A DNA stretch of 64,000 bases from Natronococcus occultus SP4 (GCF_000328685.1 NC_019974.1:2595001-2659000), one strand, 5' to 3'; counted from the first letter of the stretch, positions 8,627 through 17,569 are shown. Numbers and translations: made by a program. The notes: a model not told the origin generated them from the letters alone.

Positions 8627-9088
8627 ATGAGTGACACCTCGTGGACGGATCGGATCGTCGGCGAACGGATGACCGTCGATCAGGAGTTCTCACAGCGCGT
8701 CCAGGACTCGCGGTTCTCGAGCCAGCAGTGGAGCCTGATCATGACGGCTACGGAGTTCGAGATCGAGGACGCCGACGATCCCGAGCAGGCCCGGATCGTC
8801 GCCAACACCGAGAAGGTCGACCAGATCATCCCCGAACTCGAGAACGTCGACCAGCAGATGGGCGCGATGGGCGGCCAGGGTGGGGGCGGTGGCGCCTCGA
8901 GCTCCTCGGGCGGCGTCCTCGATTCGATCCTCGGAGCACTCGGGCTCGGGGAGGACGGCGGCGACGACCGAGCGGAGAAGCTCCGGGCGGCCGAACAGCT
9001 CACCCAGGAGTACGCCGAACAGCTCCAGACCCAACTCGAGTCGAAGGGACGCTGGGAGTCGGTCCGACAGGCCGCAGCCGACGGCTGA
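8627..9088 (+). CDS. Conserved haloarchaeal protein (DUF5799-like), function unknown
   Basis: 153 residues, no signal or transmembrane segment. The N-terminal WTDRIVGERMTVDQEF and QQWSLIMTATEFEI blocks look like the haloarchaeal DUF5799 family (recalled, not searched). A Gly/Ser-rich linker near residues 84-95 separates a short hydrophobic stretch and a Gln-rich C-terminal helix (LTQEYAEQLQTQLE) that may be coiled coil. No function can be assigned. Confidence 0.65.
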   Translation: MSDTSWTDRIVGERMTVDQEFSQRVQDSRFSSQQWSLIMTATEFEIEDADDPEQARIVANTEKVDQIIPELENVDQQMGAMGGQGGGGGASSSSGGVLDSILGALGLGEDGGDDRAEKLRAAEQLTQEYAEQLQTQLESKGRWESVRQAAADG

Positions 9089-9093
9089 GGTCC

Positions 9094-9234
9094 TCAGCCC
9101 GCGTAAAAGAGCGTGTACTCGCTTGCCTCGTCGATGCTGATCCGCTCCGTGACGAGCTCGTCGTAGGACGCGTCCTCGATGCGCAATCCGTCCAGCCGTT
9201 CGATCGTCACCTCCTCGAGTTCGACGGTAGGCAT
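9094..9234 (-). CDS. 46-aa VapB/DUF7557-like antitoxin-type protein
   Basis: A short acidic protein with an N-terminal strand (PTVELEEVTIERLDGL) followed by helices and the phrase ASYDELVTERI, resembling small haloarchaeal antitoxin-like proteins that bind DNA as dimers. The ATG at 9234 is preceded by gene-free sequence. No toxin gene is adjacent, so if it is an antitoxin it is an orphan. It is convergent with the DUF5799-like gene, ending 5 bases from it. Confidence 0.6.
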   Translation of the reverse strand: MPTVELEEVTIERLDGLRIEDASYDELVTERISIDEASEYTLFYAG

Positions 9235-9341
9235 ACTCCCAGGTTCGTCGCCGAGGAGCAAAAGCGCCGCGGGAGTCGATACCACACTACATATCTCGAC
9301 GAGCCACAGCACCTTTAGGTGCGCCCCCCTTCCGTCGGGGT

Positions 9342-9632
9342 ATGACCGACGACGTCGACACGACCACGATCACGATTTCGACCGACGACGACGCGACTGA
9401 CGAGATCACGCTGCCGTCCGGACTCGTCGACCTGCTCGCCGAGGGCGGACAGGACTCCGCCGAGACCATCGGCGACATCACCCTCCTCTCGTTTGCCAGC
9501 CGGGCCCACCACATCGTCCACCACGGCGAGGGGACGGATCCGGAGCTCGAGGCCCAGGAGGAGCGGATCATGGAACTGTTCGAGGAGCGGTTCGGACAGA
9601 CCTTCGCCGAAGCGACCGGCCACCAGCACTAA
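9342..9632 (+). CDS. Small acidic haloarchaeal protein, function unknown
   Basis: 96 residues, strongly acidic N-terminus with a Thr/Ile-rich strand (TTTITISTDDDAT), then PSGLVDLLAEGG and a His-rich C-terminal half (RAHHIVHHGEG, GHQH). The histidines could bind metal, but no motif is recognisable. It begins 107 bases after the divergent 46-aa gene and has composition typical of the genome. Confidence 0.6.
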   Translation: MTDDVDTTTITISTDDDATDEITLPSGLVDLLAEGGQDSAETIGDITLLSFASRAHHIVHHGEGTDPELEAQEERIMELFEERFGQTFAEATGHQH

Positions 9633-9760
9633 CGGCCAGCACCGCTCCTTCTCGCGGCTCCGACGCGCTTCGACGCTCGAGAACGGCACAGTCCCGACCG
9701 ACGCGCTCCGCCGCTCGCGTCCGCGACGATTCGACCCGTAGCGTCCCGCCCGTCGACGCC

Positions 9761-9792
9761 CCGTAAACCGAAGTTTTAATCACGGTTTACGG
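9761..9792 (+). promoter_or_regulatory. BirA-type biotin operator overlapping the bioY TATA box
   Basis: A perfect 10-base inverted repeat, CCGTAAACCG ... CGGTTTACGG, with a 12-base spacer. Its core GTAAACC-N14-GGTTTAC matches the known biotin-repressor (BirA) operator found in bacteria and reported in archaea. The spacer contains TTTTAA, well placed as the TATA box for bioY (centre about 30 bases before the ATG), so a bound repressor would block TBP. The likely effector is the biotin-ligase/BirA protein, encoded elsewhere. Confidence 0.85.
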
Positions 9793-9805
9793 AGAGTCGC
9801 GACGT

Positions 9806-10393
9806 ATGGCAACCAAACGAAGCGACGTCGACCTCGTCGACGCCGACGTCGTCGGCGCGTTCGCCCGTGCGGCGCTGCTGGCGACGCTACTGGGGGCGGT
9901 GGCACCGATCGCGATCCCGATCCCGTTCTCACCGGCACCGATCACGCTGCAGGTCCTGTTCGTCTTCCTGGCGGGGCTGTTGCTCGGCCCCGTCTGGGGC
10001 CCAGCCTCGATACTGCTGTACCTCGTCGCCGGCGGGATCGGACTTCCGGTGTTCGCCGGGATGAACGGCGGACTCGGCGTCCTCGTCGGGGACTCGGCCG
10101 GCTACCTCTGGTCGTACCCCCTGGCCGCGGCCCTGATCGGGCTAATCGTCCACCGCGGTACCGACCTGCGCGATCCCGCTGCGGTCTCGACGCCCGTCGT
10201 CGTCGCCGCGCTCGTCGCCGCGACGGCCCTGATCTACGCGATGGGCGTCGGCTACATGGCGTGGCTGCTCGAACTCGAGCTCTGGGAGGCGGTTACCGTC
10301 GGCGCCCTGCCGTTTATTCCCGGCGAGGTGCTGAAGATCGTCGCCGCGGTCGCGATCGTCGAGAGCGGACGGATCGACACGCTCGACGCCTGA
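9806..10393 (+). CDS. bioY: BioY: biotin-binding S component of ECF transporter
   Basis: 195 residues with about six hydrophobic segments. BioY binds biotin in the membrane for import by an energy-coupling-factor transporter. Typical features are the FSPAPITLQVLFVFLAGLLLG segment and the GGIGLPVFAGMNGG and GYLWSYPLAA blocks. It is the first gene of a bioY-bioM-bioN operon, 4 bases before bioM. The BirA-like inverted repeat at its promoter supports biotin as substrate rather than another vitamin. Confidence 0.93.
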   Translation: MATKRSDVDLVDADVVGAFARAALLATLLGAVAPIAIPIPFSPAPITLQVLFVFLAGLLLGPVWGPASILLYLVAGGIGLPVFAGMNGGLGVLVGDSAGYLWSYPLAAALIGLIVHRGTDLRDPAAVSTPVVVAALVAATALIYAMGVGYMAWLLELELWEAVTVGALPFIPGEVLKIVAAVAIVESGRIDTLDA

Positions 10394-10397
10394 TCAC

Positions 10398-11132
10398 ATG
10401 ATCGAGTTCCAGTCCGTCTCCTTTGGCTTCGAGGACGTCCCGATCCTCGAGGACGTCTCCCGCTCGATCCCCGATGGACAGTTCGTCGTCCTCGCGGGCG
10501 CCAACGGGAGCGGGAAGACGACACTGCTGCGACACTGCAACGGTCTCCTGACCCCCGACGAGGGGTCGGTGACGGTCGACGGCGTCGACGTCGCCACGGA
10601 TCCGATCGCCGCGCGCACGAGCGTCGGGATGGTGTTTCAACACCCTCGCGACCAGTTCGTCGCCGCGACCGTCGGCGACGACGTCGCGTTCGGCCCGGAG
10701 AACCTCGGCCTCGAGCGTGGCGAGATCGACCGTCGCGTCGAGAACGCGCTCGAGGCGGTGAACCTGCGCGGACGTGCCGACGACCGCATCGAGACGCTCT
10801 CGGGGGGCGAGCAGTCCCGCGTCGCCATCGCGGGTGCGCTCGCGATGGAACCCACTCACCTGGTGCTCGACGAACCCTTTACCGGACTGGACGAGCCCGC
10901 GCGCCGATCCGTCCTCGATCGGCTCGAGGCGCTGGCCGCCGACGGAACCGGCGTATTGCTCGCGACTCACGACCTCCGGGACGTGCTGGGGCTTGCCGAC
11001 CGCGTCCTCGCGATGGCCGACGGCCGGATCGTCGTCGACGATCCGCCCGAACGCGCCGTCGACTCCCTCGAGGGGTATCCGGTTCGAGTGCCCCGAACAC
11101 GAACCCGGGAACGGGCCGATAGCCGATGCTGA
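10398..11132 (+). CDS. bioM: BioM/EcfA: ATPase of biotin ECF transporter
   Basis: 244 residues, a single ABC ATPase domain. Walker A is GANGSGKTT (residues ~35-43), Q-loop FQHPRDQF, signature LSGGEQ, Walker B HLVLDEPF, and switch His in ATHD. The HPRDQ Q-loop form is typical of ECF ATPases. It powers BioY-dependent biotin uptake on the cytoplasmic side. It follows bioY by 4 bases and overlaps bioN by 7. Confidence 0.93.
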   Translation: MIEFQSVSFGFEDVPILEDVSRSIPDGQFVVLAGANGSGKTTLLRHCNGLLTPDEGSVTVDGVDVATDPIAARTSVGMVFQHPRDQFVAATVGDDVAFGPENLGLERGEIDRRVENALEAVNLRGRADDRIETLSGGEQSRVAIAGALAMEPTHLVLDEPFTGLDEPARRSVLDRLEALAADGTGVLLATHDLRDVLGLADRVLAMADGRIVVDDPPERAVDSLEGYPVRVPRTRTRERADSRC

Positions 11133-11830
11133 CCTACGAACCCGGTGACACGGTCCTCCACGTCCTCGATCCCAGGGCCAAGCTCGCGATCCAGATCGGG
11201 TTCGCGGCGACCGCCCTCGCACACACGACGCCGCGGGCGCTGGCCGGACTCACCGCGTTCACGCTCGCCACCCTCGTCCTCGGGCGGGTGCGACCGCTTC
11301 GAACGCTGTACGCCTACCGGTTCGCGCTGGTGATCCTCGCGGTCGGCCCCCTCGTCGCGGCTGCGACGCTCGGTCCACCGTGGATCGACCTCGAGGCAGG
11401 GCTGGTCACCGCGCTGGCGAGCTACCGGGTGTTGCTCATCCTGCTCGTCAGTGCCGTCTACGTCCGGACCACGCCGGTCCGGGACTCGCGGGCGGCGATC
11501 CAGCGGACGGTTCCGGGAAAGCCCGGCCAGCTGCTCGGCGTCGGCGTTGCGCTCGTGTTCCGCTTCCTGCCCGTCGTGCGATCGGATCTGCGGACGATCC
11601 GGGAGGCGATGGCCGCGCGGCTCGGTACCGAACGGAGCGCCCGCGAGCGTGCGACGACGATCGGGATGAACGGGCTCTCACGGACGTTTCGCCGAGCTGA
11701 CCGGCTCGCGCTCGCACTGCGGGCCAGATGTTTCTCGTGGAATCCGACGCTACCCGAGCTCGCGTTCTCGCGGCGAGACGTTCCCGCGCTGGGGATCGCC
11801 CTCGTGCTGGCGCTGACGGCGTTTCTGTGA
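11126..11830 (+). CDS. bioN: BioN/EcfT: transmembrane coupling subunit of biotin ECF transporter
   Basis: 234 residues with about four to five hydrophobic segments and the cytoplasmic coupling helices of EcfT. It starts YEPGDTVLHVLDPRAKLAIQ, matching the family N-terminus, and has two Ala-Arg-Gly-like coupling regions (AMAARLGTE, LALRARCFSWNP). Together with BioM and BioY it forms a dedicated biotin importer. The ATG lies inside the end of bioM, implying translational coupling. Confidence 0.9.
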   Translation: MLTYEPGDTVLHVLDPRAKLAIQIGFAATALAHTTPRALAGLTAFTLATLVLGRVRPLRTLYAYRFALVILAVGPLVAAATLGPPWIDLEAGLVTALASYRVLLILLVSAVYVRTTPVRDSRAAIQRTVPGKPGQLLGVGVALVFRFLPVVRSDLRTIREAMAARLGTERSARERATTIGMNGLSRTFRRADRLALALRARCFSWNPTLPELAFSRRDVPALGIALVLALTAFL

Positions 11831-11906
11831 ACCGATCGAACGCCACCTGACGGAGTATTGGGTGGGCCGGAATCATTAACCCGTCTCGGAGCGATGGAGT
11901 AGGTGA

Positions 11907-12182
11907 ATGGAGCTGCGCCCCGGTGACATGGTTCGCGTCCGTTCCGAACAGCTTCCCGACGCAATTAGACGAGAGCTCGACCCCGACTCCGGAAGCGCCG
12001 TCGGGCGAGTCCTCGAGACCAGCGACGTCTCACTGGTCGACCTCGAGTGGTCCGTCGACTACGCGAGCGGGGCCGTGATGGACGGCGTGCTCCCGAAGCG
12101 CCGCAGCGACCTGTGCTGTCTCCCGTCCGACGCCCTCGAGAAGATTACCCAGGAGGAGTACGCGGCGCAGCGAACCCGCTGA
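11907..12182 (+). CDS. Conserved haloarchaeal 91-aa protein, function unknown
   Basis: 91 residues, no membrane segment. The N-terminus GDMVRVRS resembles a small SH3-like or KOW-like barrel, and CC occurs in DLCCLPSD. The start is supported by a strong Shine-Dalgarno-like GGAGTAGGTGA just before the ATG, unusual in a genome where most starts are leaderless. It lies 76 bases after bioN and may be a distal member of that transcript, but nothing links it to biotin. Confidence 0.6.
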   Translation: MELRPGDMVRVRSEQLPDAIRRELDPDSGSAVGRVLETSDVSLVDLEWSVDYASGAVMDGVLPKRRSDLCCLPSDALEKITQEEYAAQRTR

Positions 12183-12281
12183 GCGACGCAGCGTTCGAGC
12201 GGTCCATCCGGATCTCGTCGCGCTATCGGTCCCGTTTTCGCGACCGTTGCCTCCGTCCGACTGCCGAGAGCGTTCGGCAGC

Positions 12282-13256
12282 TCATCCGATCCGGGGGCCG
12301 AGAGCCTCCAGCGCCTCCTCGATCGTGACGATCGCGAGATCGCGTTCAAGCGCCGCCTCGATGGTGTACCGGATGCGGTCCTCGGTGAGGGTATCGTACT
12401 GGGAGTGGCCGCCGACGATCGCGAGGACGTCTTCCGCCGCCGCGGTTTGCATGAACGCGTCGATCTCGTCCTCGTCCGCCCTGTCGGTCTCGATGTATCG
12501 CCGTCGCATCGCCGTCGGATCCTGGCCGGGGAGCTCGTTGTGACCGCCACCGTAACGGTGGTTCGCGACCGCCCCGTAGTGCTCCCGAACGATCTCCTCG
12601 GCGACGCCGTGGTACCGACCGTACGGGTAGACGAACCCCGTCACGTCGAACCCCCACGACTCGAGTCGCTCGTCGGTCTTCTCGAGGCGATCCCGGATGA
12701 ACGCCGCGGGGTGTCGGACGACTCCGGACGAGTCGACCGTTCCGTCGAGGGGTTCTTCGAGTTCGATGTAGTCGCCACCCGAATCGGTGCCCTGTCCGGC
12801 GACGGTCGCCGAAACCCGGTTTTCCTCGTCGAAGATCGCGAGCGGATCCTCCGCGATATCGCCGTGGCGGTGGACGTCCACGTAGACCCGCTCGTCGCCC
12901 TCCGCGGCCGTCTGGTTGAGATTGACGTAGCCGAGTGCACGGTGGCGGTACGTATGCGAGAGGACGCCCCAGCCGTCCTCGTCCATCTCGGCGAGCTGAT
13001 CGGGATCGAGGAAGTCCGTGTCGTCCTCCATCCAGCCGGGACAGGCCGCGACGCAGCCGGGCACGTCGTACTCCTGGTGAACCTGGTACGTGAGCGTGTA
13101 GTCTTCGATCGGGCTGTCGTCGTACGTGAAGACGACCAGTCCCTCACTGCCCAGGATTGCGTTGTGATCGTCCGTTCGTCGGACACCGCCGTACGACGTG
13201 GCGATCCCCCCGACAGCGCCAGTGGCCGCCATCGCCAGAACGTTTCGTCGGTGCAT
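12282..13256 (-). CDS. Exported polysaccharide deacetylase family protein
   Basis: 324 residues. The N-terminus (RRNVLAMAATGAVGG) is a Tat-type signal without a clear lipobox Cys. The mature domain has the NodB-homology features FTYDDSPIEDY (metal/catalytic Asp region), VLSHTYRHRALG and VYPYGRYH, with a C-terminal HSQYD. Such enzymes deacetylate N-acetylated glycans at the cell surface. The TYDDSP motif replaces the usual TFDDG, so activity is probable but not certain. It is one of three deacetylase-like genes in this window. Confidence 0.75.
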   Translation of the reverse strand: MHRRNVLAMAATGAVGGIATSYGGVRRTDDHNAILGSEGLVVFTYDDSPIEDYTLTYQVHQEYDVPGCVAACPGWMEDDTDFLDPDQLAEMDEDGWGVLSHTYRHRALGYVNLNQTAAEGDERVYVDVHRHGDIAEDPLAIFDEENRVSATVAGQGTDSGGDYIELEEPLDGTVDSSGVVRHPAAFIRDRLEKTDERLESWGFDVTGFVYPYGRYHGVAEEIVREHYGAVANHRYGGGHNELPGQDPTAMRRRYIETDRADEDEIDAFMQTAAAEDVLAIVGGHSQYDTLTEDRIRYTIEAALERDLAIVTIEEALEALGPRIG

Positions 13257-13478
13257 GCAGTCCCTCTCGTCGGTTACGTTTGAGGGACTGTCACTTCAGT
13301 GGTTCTTTCCGGCTCTCGTCTCCGTTCGTCCTCCGGTCACGTCGACGTTCGTTCTCGGGTTCACGTCCTCGGAAAAACGGTCGCGGTGAGCACGGGAACG
13401 CTGCGCGCTTCGCTTCCCGTCGTCCCGTCCGGAACGTCCTCTCGGCCCGTCCTCGCGTACCGTTCGTCGCAGAAAGTA

Positions 13479-13552
13479 AGCCGGTGGAGGGATTTGAACC
13501 CTCGACCTAATCCTTACGAAGGATTCGCTCTGCCAGTCTGAGCTACACCGGC
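13479..13552 (-). tRNA. tRNA-Thr (anticodon CGT)
   Basis: On the minus strand this is a 74-nt cloverleaf: acceptor stem GCCGGTG/CACCGGC with discriminator U, D-arm with AGCTCAGACTGGCAGAGC, anticodon stem AATCC/GGATT with loop TTCGTAA, anticodon CGT (decodes ACG), and T-arm GAGGG-TTCAAAT-CCCTC. No intron and no encoded CCA are seen. An AT-rich element (AATAAA) lies about 25 bases upstream of the 5' end and could be its TATA box. Confidence 0.97.
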
Positions 13553-13660
13553 ACTGGCACGTTCTCGAGTGCGTTTATTCGTAGGGGCGATAGCCGGCAT
13601 AAGGATTGCGAATCGTCGCGGTCGTGGCACTACGTCACGGACCGAGGACGTCGGTCTAGC

Positions 13661-14689
13661 TCAGCGCTCGAGTCGCACGTCCAGACAGACGTTCAGCTCG
13701 TGGGGGGCGTACGAGCGGACCGTGTGTCGGGTCTCGACGGTCACCTCGTACTCGGGTTCGGCCGCCTCGCGGATCGCGCGCTCGCCGGGACCGAACGGGT
13801 CGTCCTCGTGCTGGATATCGTAGTAGTGAAGCGTACAGTCCTCGCCCGCGATCGTCACCGCCGACGCGAGGAATTCGTCGGCGCTATGGGGAAGGTTCAT
13901 CACCAGGCGGTCGGCCCAGTCCTCGTACTCGGACGCGACCTCGCGGACGTCGTCGCGGATCGCGGTCACCCGGTCGGCGACGTCGTTTCGTCGCGCGTTC
14001 TCGCGGAGATACTCGACCGCGGTCTCGTTGACGTCGACGCCGACGCAGTCGGCACCGCGTTTCGCGAAGGGAATCACGAACGGGCCGACGCCCGCGAACA
14101 TGTCGAACGCCCGCTCCGCCGACGCTCCCGGACCCTGTCTCGCGCGTTCCGAGGAGCGTGACTCCTCGCTTCTGACCTGCTCGGCGACCCGGTGGCGCTC
14201 GGTCGCGAGCCGCGGTGAGAAGTACACCTCGGCGAGGTCCAGCGCGAACTCGCAGCCGTACTCGCGGTGGACGACCTCAGTGCCCGCCCCCGCCAGCAGC
14301 TCCCAGTCCCGAACCCGCGTCTCGCCTTTGACCTTCGAGGCCTTGTTCAGCACCGTCTCGACCGGGAGATCCGACTCGAGGATCGCTTCCGCGATCGCTC
14401 GCGCGCGGTCGGGGTCGTCCTCGTCGAGCAGGGCGGCCCGACCGAGGCGCTCGTAGGACGGCTCGAACTCGAGCAGCTCGGCGGGGGTCGTCTGGGTCCG
14501 GCGCTCGTCGACGGCCCGCTCGACGAGGACGTACTCGTCGGGCACCCCGTCGGGATCGGTCACTGGAACGTAGAGCCAGCCGTCCGCGACGGTGATCTCG
14601 TAGTCATCGTCGATGAGGTCCGCCTCGGCGAGGGTCGCTCGCGTTCGCTCTCCGTCCTCGCGCTCGACGCGGACACACGGCACCTCCAT
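13661..14689 (-). CDS. Trm5-like tRNA (m1G37) methyltransferase with a palindromic insertion
   Basis: 342 residues, class I SAM methyltransferase of the Trm5 family, which methylates G37 of tRNA. Key motifs: FDMFAGVGPFVIPFAKRG (SAM binding, about residues 190-207), GVDVN, and NLPHSADEFL, the Trm5 catalytic NPPY-like position. An N-terminal D1-type domain precedes it. Directly before the SAM motif lies a stretch of about 20 residues rich in R, S and E (SSERARQGPG), encoded by a DNA hairpin element also seen in leuD and in the phosphotransferase gene; Trm5 does not normally have it. The ATG at 14689 starts MEVPCVRV; GTG three codons earlier is possible. Confidence 0.88.
   Translation of the reverse strand: MEVPCVRVEREDGERTRATLAEADLIDDDYEITVADGWLYVPVTDPDGVPDEYVLVERAVDERRTQTTPAELLEFEPSYERLGRAALLDEDDPDRARAIAEAILESDLPVETVLNKASKVKGETRVRDWELLAGAGTEVVHREYGCEFALDLAEVYFSPRLATERHRVAEQVRSEESRSSERARQGPGASAERAFDMFAGVGPFVIPFAKRGADCVGVDVNETAVEYLRENARRNDVADRVTAIRDDVREVASEYEDWADRLVMNLPHSADEFLASAVTIAGEDCTLHYYDIQHEDDPFGPGERAIREAAEPEYEVTVETRHTVRSYAPHELNVCLDVRLER
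14139..14168 (-). repeat. Palindromic insertion element copy 1 (inside trm5)
   Basis: Read on the coding strand: a hairpin CGAGGAG-TCACG-CTCCTCG (7-bp stem), followed immediately by GAACGCGCGAG. It is translated in frame as the SSERAR region of Trm5. Two other copies in this window share the design of a stem ending in CG and then GAACG(A/C)GCGAG. Confidence 0.7.
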
Positions 14690-14780
14690 GCCGTCCACTC
14701 GCCGCCCGCGGCTCCTAACGCTGACGCTTCCCGCCGCCGGACTCGAAAGGTTATAACGGCCGCTCGCGCTACCGGCGGCT

Positions 14781-15554
14781 ATGCTCACCTTCATCGGGCT
14801 CGGACTCTACGACGAGCGCTCGATCACCGTCGAGGGCCGCGAGGCGCTGCGGGCGGCCGACCGCGCCTACGCCGAGTTCTACACCAGCAAGCTGCTCGGA
14901 ACGACCGTCGAGGAGCTCGAGGACGCACATGACGTCTCGATCGAGGTCCGGGATCGGGCGGGCGTCGAACAGGAGCCCGACGACGTGCTCACGGCCGCAG
15001 AGAGTGAAGACGTCGCCTTCCTGACCGCGGGCGACACGATGATCTCGACGACCCACGTTGACCTCCGGCTGCGGGCCCACGACCGTGGGATCGAGACGCG
15101 GGTGATCCACGGCATCACCGCCCAGACGGCCGCCAGTTCGCTGACGGGGCTGCAGAACTACCGGTTCGGGAAGGCGACGACGCTGCCGTTTCCCTACGCC
15201 CACGGCGCCGACGGCCTGCCTGCGAGCGTCACGAAGACGATCGACGCGAACCGGGCAGACGGGCTCCACACCGTGGTTTATCTGGATATTAAGGCTGAAC
15301 GAGACGAGTACATGAGCGCCGACGTCGGCGCCGAACTCCTCGCCGAGGTCTATCCCGACCTCGTCGGCGTCGTCGTCGCGCGCGCTGGAAGTCCGGACCC
15401 CCTCGTCGCCGCGGGGACGATGTCCGAGCTCGCCGAGCGGTCGTTCGGCGATCCGTTACACCTGCTGGTCGTCCCCGGCGAGTGTCACCTCCTTGAGGCC
15501 GACGCGCTCGTCGAGCTGGCCGACGCCGACAGGGACGTCCTCGATATCGTCTAG
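14781..15554 (+). CDS. dphB: DphB: diphthine synthase
   Basis: 257 residues, a tetrapyrrole-methylase-fold enzyme that uses S-adenosylmethionine to methylate the modified His of elongation factor 2 (diphthamide pathway). Diagnostic segments are MLTFIGLGLYDERSIT at the N-terminus, FLTAGDTMISTTH, VIHGITAQTAASSLTGLQNYRFG and LLVVPGECHLLEADAL. Start ATG at 14781. It is divergent from trm5 with a 91-base shared promoter region; both genes act in the translation apparatus. Confidence 0.95.
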   Translation: MLTFIGLGLYDERSITVEGREALRAADRAYAEFYTSKLLGTTVEELEDAHDVSIEVRDRAGVEQEPDDVLTAAESEDVAFLTAGDTMISTTHVDLRLRAHDRGIETRVIHGITAQTAASSLTGLQNYRFGKATTLPFPYAHGADGLPASVTKTIDANRADGLHTVVYLDIKAERDEYMSADVGAELLAEVYPDLVGVVVARAGSPDPLVAAGTMSELAERSFGDPLHLLVVPGECHLLEADALVELADADRDVLDIV

Positions 15555-15679
15555 CGTCGGTCGGTATTAGCGACCGGATAAACGACTCCGGAGCGGTCGG
15601 TCTCGGGGACGGTCTCCGCTGGAGGAACCTTTAGTACCTCTATTAACAAGTATGTCTATGCGGAAAATCACGATCACAC

Positions 15680-17569
15680 ATGGATAACGGTAGCAACACC
15701 GGATACGGGTCGTCCAGGCGGCGGCTGCTGGCCGCCGTCGGTGCAACGTCGGCGACGCTCGCCGGCTGTACGGACGTCCTTTCCGACGAGGAAAACGGCG
15801 ACGATGGGAACGGCGACGGCTCCGAGAACGGTGGGAACGGAGACGAAAACGGCGACGACGGTGGGGACGGCGGAGGCGAGACGCTATGGCCCGCGATCGA
15901 CGACGGGGAGCTGCTGGCGGACTTCGAGGAGGAGCCGAGTCGACGCTCCGGCGAACTCTCGATGTCGTCCGAGGACCCGCGGCGCGGATCGCAGGCCGCC
16001 GTCGTCGAGGACGAGGACGGCGAGGAGGCCGGCCTCACCGTCTACTTCTCGGAGGCGATCGATCTCACCGAGAGCGACGTTTCGTTCGCCGCGAAGCCGG
16101 AGTCGGCCAACCGGATCGTCGTCGAGTTCGTCGCCCCGGGACGGGAGAGCCGACTCACGACTGTCCGCACAGTTCCAGACGAGTTTACCGGCTGGTTCCG
16201 GCTCGACTGCGGCTACGAGCACAAACCGTCCGACGAGCCCGACCTGACGAACGTCACCGCGATCAACATCCTCGCGACCAACGACGGGCGGCCGATCAAG
16301 ATGGCCGTCGACGACCTGCGCAAGGTCGACTCCGTCGACAACGGGAAGGCGATCCTCCTGTTCCACGGCGGCTACGAGTCCCAGTACGAGATCGCCGCGG
16401 AGATGCTCGAGGAGCGTGGCTGGTCGGCCGCGGTCCCGCTCGCGCCCGAGGCGATCGGCGAGAGCGGTCGGATGGACGCCACGCAGCTCCAGGAGCTGCA
16501 GGACCGAGGCTGGGACATCTGTTCGAACCCGACGACGACGACGGCGCTCTCGGACTCGCCACAGGACCGACAGCGGACCGTCCTCGAGAACGCGAAAGAC
16601 ATGCTCGAACAACAGGGGTTCGAGGACGGCGCGCGCCACCTGCTCGTCCCCGGCGATCGGATGAGCGAGGAGACCTACGAGGTCGTCAGAGAGCTCCACG
16701 AGACGGCGTTCCTGTTCGGCTCCTGCCCGAGCACGATGCCGCCGACGGAGCGACACATGATCCCCCACGTCTGGGGGCCCTCGCTTCATGAGGGCGTGCG
16801 CCGGCACATCAACCTCGCCGACCAGTACAACCAGCTCACCGTGTTGCGCATGCAACGGATCGTCGACACGGACGAGCCGGAGGGAGGCGAGATGAGCCTC
16901 GACGAGTTCGAACACCTCCTCAACCACATCGAACACCGCGGTCTCGACGTGATCACGCCCTCCGACCTCGTCGACGACGAGTACGAGCGCGAAACCGACG
17001 ACGACGTGAGCGACGACCGCCCCGAAGGGACGATCCTCGAGGCGGGTCACTCCTACGAGTTCGAGGGTGACGACTCGACGACGGAGACAGTCCAACTCGA
17101 CGAAGGGGTCGCCGTCGCGAGCTTCTCTCACGATGGCGACGACGAGTTCGTCGTCGAACTCGACGGGGAAGAGCTTACGACGACTGCAGGCCAGACCGCC
17201 GGCGAATCGATCCTCCCAGTCGACGGCGGCAGCTACCAGCTGGAGATCGGAGCCGACGGCGACTGGCTCGTCGACCTCTCCCAGCCGGAGATCCACGGCG
17301 AGGACCTCGAGGAGCTTCCGATCGAGCGCTCCGGTAACGGCTCTTCGTTCGTCGGTCCGCTCTGGGCACCCGACGACGTCTCGCTCTCGCCGACTCACGA
17401 CGGGGACGGCGAGTTCGTCGTCACCGGTTACGACGCCGACGGGGGGTACGAACAGCTCGTCGACCAGACGGGGTCGTTCGACAGCTCGCGATCCTATGCG
17501 GCGGGCGGAACGGTCTGGATCGACATCGAAGCCGACGGCGAGTGGACGCTCAGCGCCGACTCGGCCTGA
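15680..17569 (+). CDS. Large exported lipoprotein with deacetylase-like domain and C-terminal beta domains
   Basis: 629 residues. N-terminal Tat lipoprotein signal (RRRLLAAVGA...LAGC), then a long Gly/Asp/Asn linker (residues ~38-70). A beta-rich domain (~75-215) precedes a polysaccharide-deacetylase-like domain (~220-430, starting AILLFHGGYESQYEIA). The C-terminus (~440-629) carries two similar beta domains (EFVVELDGE, EFVVTGYDA; GDWLVDL, GEWTLSAD). The catalytic TFDDG motif is replaced by LFHGG, so the enzyme may be inactive or use another mechanism. It shares its architecture with the gene at 55256. Confidence 0.7.
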   Translation: MDNGSNTGYGSSRRRLLAAVGATSATLAGCTDVLSDEENGDDGNGDGSENGGNGDENGDDGGDGGGETLWPAIDDGELLADFEEEPSRRSGELSMSSEDPRRGSQAAVVEDEDGEEAGLTVYFSEAIDLTESDVSFAAKPESANRIVVEFVAPGRESRLTTVRTVPDEFTGWFRLDCGYEHKPSDEPDLTNVTAINILATNDGRPIKMAVDDLRKVDSVDNGKAILLFHGGYESQYEIAAEMLEERGWSAAVPLAPEAIGESGRMDATQLQELQDRGWDICSNPTTTTALSDSPQDRQRTVLENAKDMLEQQGFEDGARHLLVPGDRMSEETYEVVRELHETAFLFGSCPSTMPPTERHMIPHVWGPSLHEGVRRHINLADQYNQLTVLRMQRIVDTDEPEGGEMSLDEFEHLLNHIEHRGLDVITPSDLVDDEYERETDDDVSDDRPEGTILEAGHSYEFEGDDSTTETVQLDEGVAVASFSHDGDDEFVVELDGEELTTTAGQTAGESILPVDGGSYQLEIGADGDWLVDLSQPEIHGEDLEELPIERSGNGSSFVGPLWAPDDVSLSPTHDGDGEFVVTGYDADGGYEQLVDQTGSFDSSRSYAAGGTVWIDIEADGEWTLSADSA

